64,000 bases of DNA from Hymenobacter nivis (GCF_003149515.1 NZ_CP029145.1:4402001-4466000), one strand, 5' to 3'; positions 49,211 to 59,191 are shown, counted from the stretch's first letter. The notes: generated from the letters alone by a model not told the origin. Numbers and translations: made by a program.

Positions 49211-49248
49211 AAAAGGGGCCACCCAACGCAGTTGGGTGGCCCCTTTTT
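49211..49248 (+). terminator. Terminator of the AI-2E-type transporter gene
   Basis: AAAAGGGGCCACCCAAC-GCA-GTTGGGTGGCCCCTTTTT, a perfect 17-base stem ending in a T run. Confidence 0.88.
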
Positions 49249-49279
49249 AGTAATCCGTTTTAGTAGCCGCGCAAAAGTA

Positions 49280-49340
49280 GATTGATTGTCAGTTGGTAGC
49301 CAACGATTTAAAAAACCACTAACAACTGCGAGTCAATCAC
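49280..49340. repeat. AT-rich imperfect inverted repeat (family-F-like)
   Basis: GATTGATTGTCAGTTG and the inverse of GATTGACTCGCAGTTG face each other across AT-rich sequence, just beyond the 3' end of the first subtilase gene. Composition resembles the AT-rich repeats at 18142 and 60356. Confidence 0.5.
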
Positions 49341-49364
49341 TAACAGCTTAGTAGTCATAGCGCA

Positions 49365-52300
49365 CTATTCTACCACCACGCGGCGCGAGTACAACTGGCC
49401 GTCGGCCGTCTGGCACAGCACAGTGTAGAGGCCGGCAGCCAGGGGGGCGTCCAGGCTGCGGCGGGTGGCGGCGGTGGCGCTTAGGGCCACGGTGCTCTGC
49501 CAGGCGGTGCGGCCTAGAGCGTCAACCAAGCGCAGGGCGGCGGTGCCGGAGCCCAGGGGCAGTGCCAGCGTGAGGCCGCGGCCGCCAGCCACCGGGTTGG
49601 GGTACACTTGTAGTGCTGGTGAGTCGGCTAAGGCCTTGGTGGCCAGCACGGTGTTACCTATCTGCACATTCGAGAGGTACAGGTGGTTGCCGTATTGATT
49701 GAAGGCCACAAAGCGCAGGTACACTTGCTGGTTGAGGTAGGTGGCCAGGTCGATGTTCTCGGTGCGCCACTGGCTGGTGGCCGTGGGGGTGTAGGCCGCC
49801 TGGCGGAACAGCGTGGTGGGCAGGCCGTTGGCGGCCGACTTCAGGTACACGCGGCCTAGGCGGGTGTTGGTGCAGGCTGTGTACACGTCCACGGCCAGCG
49901 AATCGTTGTTGTCAGCGGCCACGGGTCCTGCCGCGGCGTAGGCCACGTCGAAGCGCAGGAAAGCGCGGGGTTGGGTCAGGTTAAAGGCCGGGGTTTGCAG
50001 CGTGTCGCGCTGGCCCACTTTGGGGCCGTAGTCGTAGAAGTTCATGTCGGCCGCCGAGCCCCGGGTGCCGTCCTTGAGCAGGATGTTAGTAGCCGTAGCC
50101 CAGGTGATGTCGTTGTCGGGGTTGATGACGCCCCAGGTGGCGGGAATGCCGGCCGCCAGCGTTTCCACGTAAGGAATGGCCAGGGCCGTGCTCTGCACCT
50201 GCACCGGAATATCCTTGGTGGTGCTGCCGTTGGTGTTGGTGGCCGTGAGCGTGGCGGTATAGTTGCCGGCTGTGGCGTAGGTCACCACGGGGCTTTGGGC
50301 GGTGCTGGTGGCTGGTGTGCCGCCGGGAAAGCTCCAGCTGATGCTACCTACGCACTGCGTGGAGGTATTGGTGAAGCCGATTTTGCCGCCGGGGCAAATC
50401 AGGGCCTGGCGGGCCGTGAAGCTAGCTACCGGTAGGGCCGCCGATACGGTCACCACCGCGCTTGTGGTGGTGCTGGCCGTGCCGGTGGCGTTGGTCACGT
50501 TCAGGGTGGCGGCGTAGGTGCCGGCTGTGCTGTAGGTCACCACGGGGTTCTGGGCGGTGCTGGTGGCGGGCGTGCCGCCGGGGAAGCTCCAGTCCCAGGC
50601 CGTGGGCGTCAGCAGCGAAGCATCGGTGAACTGCACCGTGGAGCCGGGGCACAGGGCCTCGGCGGTAGCCGACGAGGTGAAAAAGGCCACCGGGGCCCCT
50701 GTGCCACCCGACACGGTTACGTCATCGAAGGCGCGGCCCCCGCGGCGGGTGGCTACGGCGGCATCTACTTGCAGGCTGGCGCCGTAGCGCTGGAAGCGCA
50801 CGCGCACGTCGGCGCCCAGGGTCAGGTTGTTGGCGGTGGCAAACTGGGTCAGGTTCACGCTCACCGTTTTATAGGCAGCCGTGGCGTTGGCGCCGGTCAA
50901 GTCGGCCAGGCGGAGCCAGTTAGCGCCGCCGTCCACGCTCAGGGCCACGCCATCGGTGGGGCTGGTGGTGGCGAAGGTGGCGGGCATGGCTTCATCCACT
51001 TCGCCCAGAATCTTTTTGTGCTTGAACGTCAGCACGTAGCTCGGGGCGGGCGCGGCGCTCAGGTTGAGGCGCAGCGTGGCTTCGCTGGTGCCCGCCCCGA
51101 TGGTGAAGGTCGGAATGAAGTTGTCGAGCACGAGCTGGCCGGGAGCCGAGGCGGGCGCGAAGTCGGTGCGCACCAGGCTGCGGCCGGCGCCGTGGCCCTC
51201 TATTTGCCAGGCGCGGGAAAGGCCGGTATTATCGAAGGTTTCGACGAACGGGGCGGTGGCCGCCAGGGGCAGCCCAAACACCGCCGCGTAGGCGTTGATG
51301 AGGCCGGCGCCGGTCAGGGCATCGTAGCCGGGGGTCAGTAGGTCGGTGGCCGTGGCCTTCAGCCGGTCGTTGAGCTGGGCCTGGGTGAGGGTGGGCTGGG
51401 CCTGCCAGAGCAGCGCGGCCACGGCCGCCGCGTTGGGCGCCGCCGCCGACGTGCCCGAGAAGAATAAGCCGTCGGCTGGGTCGGGCGTGGCGTTGCCGCC
51501 AAAGAACGTGGTGCTCACGAAGTCAATCGACGTAAAGTCGGGCTTGAGGCGCACTACCGGGGCCGCCAGGGGCGCGCCCAGGGGCCCAAACAAGTACGTA
51601 GGGTTGCCCTTCGAGGTGAAGGATTCGGGCGCGAGGCGGTTGAACGATGGCGCGGCCGACACGGACATGCTGCTCGTGGAGGCGTGGTGGCCCGTGACGG
51701 TGCCGCTGCGCGTCCAGTATTTGGTAGGCGTGAACGAGGCGCCGTAGCTGATGTACTTCACGCGGGCGGGGTCGGCGGTGCCGGCCCGGCGGTTCAGCAC
51801 CAGGTTGAAGGCTGTGTTGGTGGCCGCTGCGGGGTTGGTGTAGCTGATGATTTCGCCGGGCGTCTGGTTGGCGAGGTTATTGGTGGCGGCGCGGGCCACG
51901 GTGTCGCCCTTGATGGGGGCCCCGGCGTGAGCCACCACGAGGTAGGCGTCGAGGTCGGTTTTCACCCCGTCGACGGTGTAAAACGGGTCGCTCCACTGAA
52001 TGGCCAACTTGAACGCGCCCGATGCGGCGATGGTGAACGGCTGGCGCGTGTCGGTCGTCACGCCGGTCGAGAGGCCAAAGTCCAAATCGGCCGCCCCGCC
52101 GGTGGTGGCGGTGAAGGTGGGCGCCGCGTACTCCGACGACTTGTCGGCGTAGTTGCCGGCCGACGAGTAGTAGGCCAAGCCGCGGGTTGCCACCACTTCC
52201 TCCACGGCCTGGGCAATTACCCCGTCCTGGAACATCGGCTCGGTGAGGTAGCTGATGTCGTCGACGATGATTTTGCAGTTGCCCAGCGTGGGGTCGGCCA

Positions 52301-53066
52301 GCTTGTAAATCTGGTCGGCGAAGTTGGCCTCACCTAAGTAGACGCTGCTGAAGGCCTTGCCCGCCCCGGGGGCGATGTCGTGGATCAGCTCAATCATGGC
52401 GCGGCCCTCGTCGGTGCCCGTGGCGGCGTCTTGTATTACCTGCACGTTAGCGGGCAAGTCGCCGGAAGCTACGCCCGCCGCCGCGCCGCCCAGCACGTTG
52501 TACGAGTCGCTCAATACGCCGATGCGCACGCCCGTACCGTCATAGCCGGTGGGGCGGGTACCCCGCACGCGGGCCGCTTCCAGCACGAAATCGGCCTGGT
52601 TCAGCACTTTGCCCGCGCTGTTGATGGGGTCAAACACCGGTAGCACGCCCAGCAGGCCCTGCGCCGCCAGGGCGCTGATGCCGGCCGTGCCGGGGGCCAG
52701 CTGGCCCACCGGCAGGCGGCCCTCGATGAAGTGAAACTTGCTTTGGTCGGACACCACCACGAAGCCGCGGGCCAGCAGCGCCGGGCGCAGTGCGGCCACA
52801 TCCTTCGCCGTGATGCGCACCAGCACCGCGTTGCCGTCCGCCAGCGTCAGCTCGGGGAAGGCGGCGGCCAGCTGGGGGCCCTGGCCGCGGGCGGCGGTAT
52901 TCCACAGCCGGTACAGCTGCTGCAACTCGCCGCCGATGCGCGAGTTGGGGTCGGCCACCGGGCGGGGTTCGGCCGTCAGGCCGGTGGCCGGGGCCTCCAG
53001 GCGCGGGAACAGCGGCACAGCGGCCAGGCAGGTTCCCAGGCCCAAAAGAGTAATGATACTGCGCAT
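49365..53066 (-). CDS. Secreted subtilisin-like protease with PKD domains and T9SS sorting tail (paralog 1)
   Basis: 1233 residues from ATG 53066; 20 further codons upstream do not improve the signal peptide. Catalytic triad of S8 peptidases: Asp187 (VRIGVLSDSYN), His229 (MIELIHDIAPGA) and Ser540 (FSGTSAAAPNAAAV). Downstream are a jelly-roll domain, two PKD repeats (FTDASLLTPTAWDWSFPGGT; IGFTNTSTQCVGSISWSFPG), a CUB/MAM-like domain and a type-IX C-terminal signal (LQVYPNPV to LYSRRVVVE). It would be exported by Sec, then secreted or attached to the surface by the T9SS. A paralog with the same layout lies upstream on the same strand. Large insertions lie between His and Ser. Confidence 0.9.
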   Translation of the reverse strand: MRSIITLLGLGTCLAAVPLFPRLEAPATGLTAEPRPVADPNSRIGGELQQLYRLWNTAARGQGPQLAAAFPELTLADGNAVLVRITAKDVAALRPALLARGFVVVSDQSKFHFIEGRLPVGQLAPGTAGISALAAQGLLGVLPVFDPINSAGKVLNQADFVLEAARVRGTRPTGYDGTGVRIGVLSDSYNVLGGAAAGVASGDLPANVQVIQDAATGTDEGRAMIELIHDIAPGAGKAFSSVYLGEANFADQIYKLADPTLGNCKIIVDDISYLTEPMFQDGVIAQAVEEVVATRGLAYYSSAGNYADKSSEYAAPTFTATTGGAADLDFGLSTGVTTDTRQPFTIAASGAFKLAIQWSDPFYTVDGVKTDLDAYLVVAHAGAPIKGDTVARAATNNLANQTPGEIISYTNPAAATNTAFNLVLNRRAGTADPARVKYISYGASFTPTKYWTRSGTVTGHHASTSSMSVSAAPSFNRLAPESFTSKGNPTYLFGPLGAPLAAPVVRLKPDFTSIDFVSTTFFGGNATPDPADGLFFSGTSAAAPNAAAVAALLWQAQPTLTQAQLNDRLKATATDLLTPGYDALTGAGLINAYAAVFGLPLAATAPFVETFDNTGLSRAWQIEGHGAGRSLVRTDFAPASAPGQLVLDNFIPTFTIGAGTSEATLRLNLSAAPAPSYVLTFKHKKILGEVDEAMPATFATTSPTDGVALSVDGGANWLRLADLTGANATAAYKTVSVNLTQFATANNLTLGADVRVRFQRYGASLQVDAAVATRRGGRAFDDVTVSGGTGAPVAFFTSSATAEALCPGSTVQFTDASLLTPTAWDWSFPGGTPATSTAQNPVVTYSTAGTYAATLNVTNATGTASTTTSAVVTVSAALPVASFTARQALICPGGKIGFTNTSTQCVGSISWSFPGGTPATSTAQSPVVTYATAGNYTATLTATNTNGSTTKDIPVQVQSTALAIPYVETLAAGIPATWGVINPDNDITWATATNILLKDGTRGSAADMNFYDYGPKVGQRDTLQTPAFNLTQPRAFLRFDVAYAAAGPVAADNNDSLAVDVYTACTNTRLGRVYLKSAANGLPTTLFRQAAYTPTATSQWRTENIDLATYLNQQVYLRFVAFNQYGNHLYLSNVQIGNTVLATKALADSPALQVYPNPVAGGRGLTLALPLGSGTAALRLVDALGRTAWQSTVALSATAATRRSLDAPLAAGLYTVLCQTADGQLYSRRVVVE

Positions 53067-53220
53067 AAAGACGGGTAAAGTGGGTAGAAAGATTGTAGAA
53101 AGAATCTCAGGGCAAGATAGGTCCAATAAATAACTTTCATCTAATATTTAGGCAATATTCTGCTGATAGTTAATTCCCTACAGCAACTTTCAAGTCAGTG
53201 TACAGCCAATGCGGAAGGAT

Positions 53221-53283
53221 TGTAGAACGGCGTGGCACTTCGTTTGGCGTTCGCACGGAAACGGAGTGCCACGCCGTTCTACA
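53221..53283. repeat. Family-D palindromic repeat
   Basis: 25-base arms TGTAGAACGGCGTGGCACTT and onward, matching at 24 of 25. It lies between the two subtilase genes. The tip TGTAGA is shared with family C. Confidence 0.85.
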
Positions 53284-53320
53284 GCACCGGGTACACCGAC
53301 TCAAAACTGCGCTAAGCCAA

Positions 53321-53348
53321 AAAAGGCCGGCGTTGCGGCCGGCCTTTT
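53321..53348 (-). terminator. Terminator of subtilase paralog 2
   Basis: AAAAGGCCGGC-GTTGCG-GCCGGCCTTTT, a perfect 11-base stem 27 bases after the minus-strand stop at 53375. Confidence 0.8.
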
Positions 53349-53374
53349 GAAAGCTATTGAGAATAGATTAATTA

Positions 53375-56300
53375 CTATTCCACTACCACGCGGCGGGAGT
53401 AGAGCTGGCCATCGGCGGCCTGGCAGAGGACGGTGTAGAGGCCGGCGGCCAGGGGGGCGTCGAGGGTGCGGCGGGCGGCGGCAGCGGGGCTAAGTGCGGC
53501 CGTGCCGTACCAGGTAGTGCGGCCCAGGGCATCGATGAGGCGCAGGGTGGCGGTGCCGGTGCCCAGGGGCAGGGCGAGGGCCAGGGCGCTGCCACTGCCC
53601 ACGGGGTTGGGGTACACTTGCAGCGCCGGCGAGTCGGCCAGGGCCCGGGTGGCCGTGGCCACCGAGTTTTCCACCCGCACATTCGAGAGGTACAGGTTGT
53701 TGCCGTACTCGTTGAAAGCCGTAAAGCGGAAGTACACCTGCTGGCCGGTGAAGGCCGTCAGGTCCACGCTCTCGGTGCGCCACTGGGCGGCGGCGGTGGG
53801 CGCGAAGGCCGAGGCCTGGACCGCGGTGGTGCCCAGGCCCGTAGCCGCCGACTGTAAGTACACGCGGCCGAGGCGCGTGGCGGTGCAGGCCGTGTACACG
53901 TCCACGGCCAGCGAGTCGTTGTTGGCTGCGGGCGCCGCCGATACCGCGGCGTAGGCTAAATCAAAGCGCAGGAACGGCTTGGCCTGGCCGCGTAAATCCA
54001 CGGCGGGCGTGCGCAGAGTATCGCGTTGGGCCCGGGCCGAGTAGTTGTAGAATTTGATGGCGGCCACCGTGCCGGTGGTGCCGTCCTTGCGCACCACGTT
54101 GTTGGCGGGGCCCCAGGTGAGGGCGTTGTCGGGATTGGTCACCGTCCAGGTAGCGGGGATGCCGCTGGCCAGGGACTCGGCGTAGGGCAGGGCCAAGCCG
54201 CTGCCCTGCACGACCACCGTGGCGGTGGCGGCGGCGCTGCTGCCGTTGCCGTTGCCCACCACCAGCGTGGCGGTGTAGGCCCCGGCGGTGGCGTAGGTCA
54301 CCACGGGGTTGGCGGCGGTGCTACTGCTGGGCGTGCCGCCCGGGAAGCTCCAGGCGTAGGTGCTGGGGCAGGGCCCCGATGTGCTGGTGAACGCAACGGC
54401 CCCACCCGCGCATACCGGCGAGGGCTTCACCGTGAAGCTGGCCACGGGCACGGCGCCCGATACCACCACGGCGCCCGTGGTCGTGCGGGTGGCGGTGCCG
54501 TTGGCGTTGGTCACAGTTAGGGTCGCGTCGTAGGTGCCACCGCGGGCATAGGTCACCACGGGGTTCTGGGCGGTGCTGCTGGCGGGCGTGCCGCCGGGGA
54601 AGCTCCAGCTCCAGGCCGTGGGGCCCAGCAGCGAGGCATCGGTGAACTGCACGGCAGTGCCCGGGCACACGGCCGCCGCGGCGCCGGCCGAAACGTTGAA
54701 CAAGGCCACCGGGGCGGCGCTGGTGCCGGTCACAGCGATATCGTCGAAGGCCCGGCCGCCGCGTTGGGTGCTCGCGGCCGCGTCAACCTGCGTGGTGCCG
54801 GTGCGCTGGAAGCGGATGCGCACGTCGGCGCCCAGCGCCAAGCCGTTGGCGGCGGCAAACTGAGTCAGGTTTACGCTTACCGTTTGGTAGTTGATGGTGG
54901 CGTTGGTGCCCGTGATGCTCGCCAGGCTGTACCAGGTGGTGCCGCCGTCCACGCTCAGGGCTACGCCGTCGGTGTCGCTGCTGCCGCTGAAGGTGGCGGG
55001 CATCACTTGGTCGATTTCGCCCAGGATCTTCTTGTGCCGGAACGTTAGCAGCACGCCGCCGGCTGGGGCGTTGGCTAGGTTCAGGTGCAGGTCGGCCTGG
55101 GCCACCCGGGCCCCAGTGTAGCTGTTAAAGCTATAGTACGGGAAAAACGAATCCAGCACCAGGTGGCCGGGGCTGGAGGCGGGCGAGAAATCCGAGCGGA
55201 TGGCTACCCGGGCCGCGCCGCGGCTTGTGACGCTCCAGTTGGGCCCCAGGGCCGTGCCGTCGAACACGTCCACGAAGGGCACCGCGGCCGCGGTGGGCGG
55301 CCCGTACACGGCCGCGTAGGCGTTGATGAGGCCGGCGCCGGTTACATTGTCGAAGCCCGGCGTATTCAAATCGAGCGCCGTGGCCTTGAGCTGGGCGTTG
55401 AGCTGAGCGGGCGTGCTGGTGGGGCGCGCTTGCAGCAGCAGTGCGGCCACGGCCGCCGCGTTGGGCGCCGCCGCCGAGGTACCGGCGAAAATGAACCCAT
55501 CGGCCGGGTCGGGAAACACCGTGCCCGAAAAGAACGTGGTGCTCACATAGTCAATCGACGTGAAGTCGGGTTTTTGGCGCGTGGCCGGGGCCCCCAGCGC
55601 CGAGCCGTCGGGGTTGAAGAGGATGGTGGGGGTGCCAATCGACGAGTACGACTCGGCCACGAGGCGGTTGAACGACGGCGCCGCAGCCACGGCCATGGCG
55701 CTGGCCGCCGCCGCGTGGCCCGTGATGGTACTGCTGTGCGTCCAGTATTTGGTGGGCACAAACGTGTCGCCGAACGAGGCGTACTTCACGCGGGCTGGGG
55801 TGGCGGTGCCCGCCCGGCGGTTGATGATCAGGTTGTACGCCGTGTTGATGCTGGCCGCGCCGTTGGTGAAGCTCAGGATTTCGTAGGGCGTTTGGTTGGT
55901 GATGTTGTTGTTGGCGGCCGTGGCCACGGTGTCGCCCTTGAGGGTGGCGCCGGTGCGGGCAATGACCAGGTAAGCGTCGAGGTCGGTTTTCACGCCGGCG
56001 ATGGTGTAAAACGGGTCGCTCCACTGCAAGCTGATGGTGAACTTGCCCGACACTGGAATCGTGAACGGCTGGCGCGTGTCGGTAGGCCCCCCGGTGGAGA
56101 GGCCAAAGTCCAAATCGGCTCCTTTCGCCGCGTTGGTGAACGTGGGGGCGACGTACTCCGAGGCCTCGTCGGCCTGGTTGCCGGCCGCCGAGTAGTAGGC
56201 TGCCCCGCCGGCCACGGCCTTTTCGATGGCCTGGGCAATCACGCCGTCCTGGTACAGAGGCTCAGCAAAGTAGCCGATGTCATCGACCAGAATTTTGCAG

Positions 56301-57118
56301 TTGCCCCCCGTGGGGCTGGCCAGCCGGGTAATCTGGGTGGCAAAATCGGCCTCGCCAAATTCCACCGAGCTGAAAGCCTTGCTCGCCCCGGGGGCGATGT
56401 CGTGGATCAGCTCAATCATGGCGCGGCCCTCGTCGGTGCCGCCCGAATACTCCTGTAGTATCTGCACGTTGGCGGGCAAATCGCCGGAGGCTACGCCCGC
56501 CGTCGCGCCGTTCAGGGCGTTGTACGAGTCGCTCAACACGCCGATGCGCACGCCCGTGCCGTCGTAGCCGGTGGGGCGGGTGCCCCGTACGCGGGCTGCC
56601 TCCAGCACGAAATCGGCCTGGTTCAGCACTTTGCCCGCGCGGCCGGCCGGCAGGTAAACGGGCAGTACGCCCAGCAGGCCCTGTGCCGCCAGGGCGCTGA
56701 TGCCGGCCGTGCCGGGAGCCAGCTGGCTCACTGGCAGGCGGCCCTCGATGAAGTGAAACTTGCTTTGGTCGGATACCACCACGAAGCCGCGGGCCAGCAG
56801 CGCCGGAAGCAGTGCGGCCACATCCTTCGCCGTGATGCGCACCAGTACCGCGTCGTCGGTGGAGGCCACGTGCAGTTGGGGGAACGCGGTGGCCAGCTGC
56901 CCGGCCCCGCCCTTCCTGGCGGCGGCGCCGCCCGTGTGCCACTGCTGGTACAGCTGCTGCAACTCGCCGCCAATGCGCGAGTTGGGGTCGGTGGCCGCGC
57001 AGGGCCCCACGGGGGCCCCCGCGGCGGTGCGCGGAGCGTGTGCCGGGGCCGGCCCCACTTGCGCTAATAGCGGCGCGGCGGCCAGGCACAAGCCCAACAG
57101 CGCAATTTTGTAATGCAT
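53375..57118 (-). CDS. Secreted subtilisin-like protease with PKD domains and T9SS sorting tail (paralog 2)
   Basis: 1247 residues from ATG 57118, with a clear signal peptide (MHYKIALLGLCLAAAPLLAQ). Asp197, His239 and Ser548 (FAGTSAAAPNAAAV) form the S8 triad. The layout matches paralog 1 domain for domain, with near-identical stretches such as VRITAKDVAALLPALLARGF and QSKFHFIEGRLPVSQLAPGT, then two PKD repeats (VQFTDASLLGPTAWSWSFPG) and the sorting tail LQVYPNPVGSGSALALALPL to RRVVVE. Clearly a tandem duplication. An N-terminal ~150-residue domain before the protease (NSRIGGELQQLY) is shared by both and could be an inhibitory prodomain. Confidence 0.92.
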   Translation of the reverse strand: MHYKIALLGLCLAAAPLLAQVGPAPAHAPRTAAGAPVGPCAATDPNSRIGGELQQLYQQWHTGGAAARKGGAGQLATAFPQLHVASTDDAVLVRITAKDVAALLPALLARGFVVVSDQSKFHFIEGRLPVSQLAPGTAGISALAAQGLLGVLPVYLPAGRAGKVLNQADFVLEAARVRGTRPTGYDGTGVRIGVLSDSYNALNGATAGVASGDLPANVQILQEYSGGTDEGRAMIELIHDIAPGASKAFSSVEFGEADFATQITRLASPTGGNCKILVDDIGYFAEPLYQDGVIAQAIEKAVAGGAAYYSAAGNQADEASEYVAPTFTNAAKGADLDFGLSTGGPTDTRQPFTIPVSGKFTISLQWSDPFYTIAGVKTDLDAYLVIARTGATLKGDTVATAANNNITNQTPYEILSFTNGAASINTAYNLIINRRAGTATPARVKYASFGDTFVPTKYWTHSSTITGHAAAASAMAVAAAPSFNRLVAESYSSIGTPTILFNPDGSALGAPATRQKPDFTSIDYVSTTFFSGTVFPDPADGFIFAGTSAAAPNAAAVAALLLQARPTSTPAQLNAQLKATALDLNTPGFDNVTGAGLINAYAAVYGPPTAAAVPFVDVFDGTALGPNWSVTSRGAARVAIRSDFSPASSPGHLVLDSFFPYYSFNSYTGARVAQADLHLNLANAPAGGVLLTFRHKKILGEIDQVMPATFSGSSDTDGVALSVDGGTTWYSLASITGTNATINYQTVSVNLTQFAAANGLALGADVRIRFQRTGTTQVDAAASTQRGGRAFDDIAVTGTSAAPVALFNVSAGAAAAVCPGTAVQFTDASLLGPTAWSWSFPGGTPASSTAQNPVVTYARGGTYDATLTVTNANGTATRTTTGAVVVSGAVPVASFTVKPSPVCAGGAVAFTSTSGPCPSTYAWSFPGGTPSSSTAANPVVTYATAGAYTATLVVGNGNGSSAAATATVVVQGSGLALPYAESLASGIPATWTVTNPDNALTWGPANNVVRKDGTTGTVAAIKFYNYSARAQRDTLRTPAVDLRGQAKPFLRFDLAYAAVSAAPAANNDSLAVDVYTACTATRLGRVYLQSAATGLGTTAVQASAFAPTAAAQWRTESVDLTAFTGQQVYFRFTAFNEYGNNLYLSNVRVENSVATATRALADSPALQVYPNPVGSGSALALALPLGTGTATLRLIDALGRTTWYGTAALSPAAAARRTLDAPLAAGLYTVLCQAADGQLYSRRVVVE

Positions 57119-57226
57119 AAAAGAGGAGGGAAGAATGGGGAAGGAAAGATACGTCAGGGCCCCTAACGAGCCAGGAATTCGGCGTTACTTTGGCGCATTC
57201 TTTTCGTCCGCCCCGGGCCCCTTGCC

Positions 57227-58381
57227 ATGAACCTGACCAATATCCACCCCAAAGTCACCCCCATTTACCAAACGTCGGTCTTCAAATTCGCCTCCCTGGC
57301 CGAGCTGGAAGAGTACTATACGGCCCCCGGGCGCGGCGGTCGCTACGGCTACTCGCGCTCCGAACACCCCAACACCGAGGAGCTGGTGGCCGCCGTGGCC
57401 CGGCTCGAAGGCGTGGCCGGCGGGGCCCTGGCCGGCGTGGCCACCGGCGCGGGCCTGAGCGGGCTGCTGGCCGCCGTGCTGGCCACCTGCCGGGCCGGCG
57501 ACCACGTGCTCTGCCCCGCCGAGCTGTACGGCGGCTCGGTGGTGCTGCTCTCCAACGAGCTGAGCCGGCTGGGCATTGAAACCAGCTATGTGCCCCTGGC
57601 CGACCTCTACGACCTGGCCCGCCACGCCCGCCCTAACACCAAGCTGGTGCTGGCCGAAATCCTCAGCAACCCGCTGCTAACCGTGCTCGACGGGCCCCGG
57701 CTGGCCGCCGCCTGCCAAGCCGAAGGCGTGCTCTTACTGATTGACAACACGTTCGCCTCGCCCGCTATCAGCCAGCCCTTCAGCTGGGGGGCCGATATGG
57801 TGTGGCACTCGGCCACCAAGTACCTCGGCGGGCACTCAGACGTAACTGCCGGCCTGGTGCTGGCCCGCGACCCGGCCGTGGCCCAGCGCCTACGCCAGGT
57901 GGGCGGCAGCCTGGGCCTCACCTTGGCCCCGCTGGAAAGCTGGCTGACCCTGCGTGGCACCAAAACCTTGCGCCTGCGCATGCGCCAGCACTCCGAAAAT
58001 GCTCTGGCCGTGGCCCAGTTCCTAGCCCGGCACCCAGCCGTGGGGCAGGTGTTCTACCCCGGCCTGCCCCTTGACCCCGGCCACGCCCTGGCGGCTGCCC
58101 AGCTGCGCGGCGGCCAGTTCGGCGGTATGCTCTCGTTCCGGCTGGCCGACGATACCGCGGCGGCCGTCGATGCTTTTGTTCAGAAGAGCCAGCTGTTTCC
58201 GCTGGCCCCGTCGCTGGCCGGCGTCGATTCGTCGTGCTCGTACCCGCTGGCCACTTCGCACCGCTACATTCCCGACGAGCGCCGCCGGGCCCTGGGCATC
58301 ACCCCGGGCCTCATCCGCCTCAGCGTGGGTATCGAGGAAGCGGGCGATCTGCTCGCCGACCTGTCCCAGGCCCTGGGCTAG
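57227..58381 (+). CDS. Trans-sulfuration PLP enzyme (cystathionine gamma-synthase/lyase or methionine gamma-lyase type)
   Basis: 384 residues. Cys/Met-metabolism fold: the N-terminal active-site Tyr in GGRYGYSRSEHPNTEELVAA, IDNTFASPAISQPFSWGADM, and the PLP Lys198 in WHSATKYLGGHSDVTAGLVL. The C-terminal GVDSSCSYPLATSHRYIPDE and LIRLSVGIEEAGDLLADL close the active site. It handles cystathionine, homocysteine or methionine; the exact reaction cannot be told from sequence alone. Stands alone, divergent from subtilase paralog 2, with a family-A repeat 27 bases after its stop. Confidence 0.9.
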   Translation: MNLTNIHPKVTPIYQTSVFKFASLAELEEYYTAPGRGGRYGYSRSEHPNTEELVAAVARLEGVAGGALAGVATGAGLSGLLAAVLATCRAGDHVLCPAELYGGSVVLLSNELSRLGIETSYVPLADLYDLARHARPNTKLVLAEILSNPLLTVLDGPRLAAACQAEGVLLLIDNTFASPAISQPFSWGADMVWHSATKYLGGHSDVTAGLVLARDPAVAQRLRQVGGSLGLTLAPLESWLTLRGTKTLRLRMRQHSENALAVAQFLARHPAVGQVFYPGLPLDPGHALAAAQLRGGQFGGMLSFRLADDTAAAVDAFVQKSQLFPLAPSLAGVDSSCSYPLATSHRYIPDERRRALGITPGLIRLSVGIEEAGDLLADLSQALG

Positions 58382-58408
58382 GGCCGAGGTTGGGGCCCTA
58401 CAAAAAAC

Positions 58409-58529
58409 AACAGTTATGCTGAGCGCAGCGGAGCCGAAGCATTTCTACCGCGTAACTGACCTAATTGGGTAAGCTGCTTATGCGGTAGAGATGCTTCGAC
58501 TTCGCTCCGCTGCGCTCAGCATGACCGTT
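58409..58529. repeat. Family-A palindromic repeat, copy A4
   Basis: Tips AACAGTTATGCTGAGC / GCTCAGCATGACCGTT, middle GCAGCGGAGCC on the left and GCAGCGGAGCGAAGTC on the right, core GAAGCATTTCTACCGC. It lies between convergent genes. The two middle segments differ in length, so the arms are not simple copies of each other. Confidence 0.88.
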
Positions 58530-58555
58530 AATCCCTAATGGTTTAGGGGCCCCGG

Positions 58556-59098
58556 CTACAGTTTGTCCGATACCTGGTCGGAGATCTGGCGGGCGGTGCG
58601 CAGGGCCTGAAATTCGGCCTGCTGCGAGCGGATGGTCACCTTGTCGTCGAGTACGAAGTCGGACCGCACCTGCTCGTAGCGGCCGTTGAGGCTGCTGAGC
58701 ACGGCGGCGGCGTTTGCCCAGCTGGCCGAGTTCCAGCCACGGCGGTCGGCGCGCACTTTCTCGATGAAGCGGCTGTAGGCGTCGAGCAGGGCGGGGGCCG
58801 TCAGGGCCCCCACGGTGGTTTTTTCGCGGAAGAAATCCGACACCTGCGAGTCGGCGGCCCGGCCATCGGCGGCCACGGTGCTACTGCCGGGCAGCGGGGT
58901 GCCGGCCGGCAGGGTGGTGGTGCGGGTGGTGCGGCGGATGACCTTGCCCGTGGCCGGGTCCAGGTCCTCGGTTACTTCGGTTACCTGCTCGGTGGCGGGC
59001 TTGGCCGCGGTAGTGGTTTTGGTGGCGGGCTTGGTTTGGGCGCGGGCGGCCACGGGCAGCGCCAGCAGCAGCACAGCGAGGAATCGGGAATTATTCAT
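58556..59098 (-). CDS. Exported protein of unknown function
   Basis: 180 residues. The signal peptide MNNSRFLAVLLLALPVAARA is followed by a Thr/Lys/Ala-rich linker (TKPATKTTTAAKPATEQVTE) and a DPATGKVIRRTTRTTT segment. The C-terminal ~90 residues are helical (APALLDAYSRFIEKVRADRR, AAAVLSSLNGRYEQVRSDFV, FQALRTARQISDQVSDKL). No domain recognised. It sits downstream of the pglE-like gene on the same strand with a 93-base gap; a link to glycosylation is not shown. Confidence 0.65.
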   Translation of the reverse strand: MNNSRFLAVLLLALPVAARAQTKPATKTTTAAKPATEQVTEVTEDLDPATGKVIRRTTRTTTLPAGTPLPGSSTVAADGRAADSQVSDFFREKTTVGALTAPALLDAYSRFIEKVRADRRGWNSASWANAAAVLSSLNGRYEQVRSDFVLDDKVTIRSQQAEFQALRTARQISDQVSDKL

Positions 59099-59191
59099 AG
59101 ATGAAAAAAGATTGGCTGGGCCTTTAACGGCAGAGCGGGGCCCCGCGGGGGAACCAAGGCAATAAAGGGGCCAGGCTGCGTGGCACGGCCT

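Noticed and set aside
55085..56458. 457-codon plus-strand frame antisense to subtilase paralog 2
   Set aside because: Arg/Gly-rich shadow of a gene with an intact catalytic triad.
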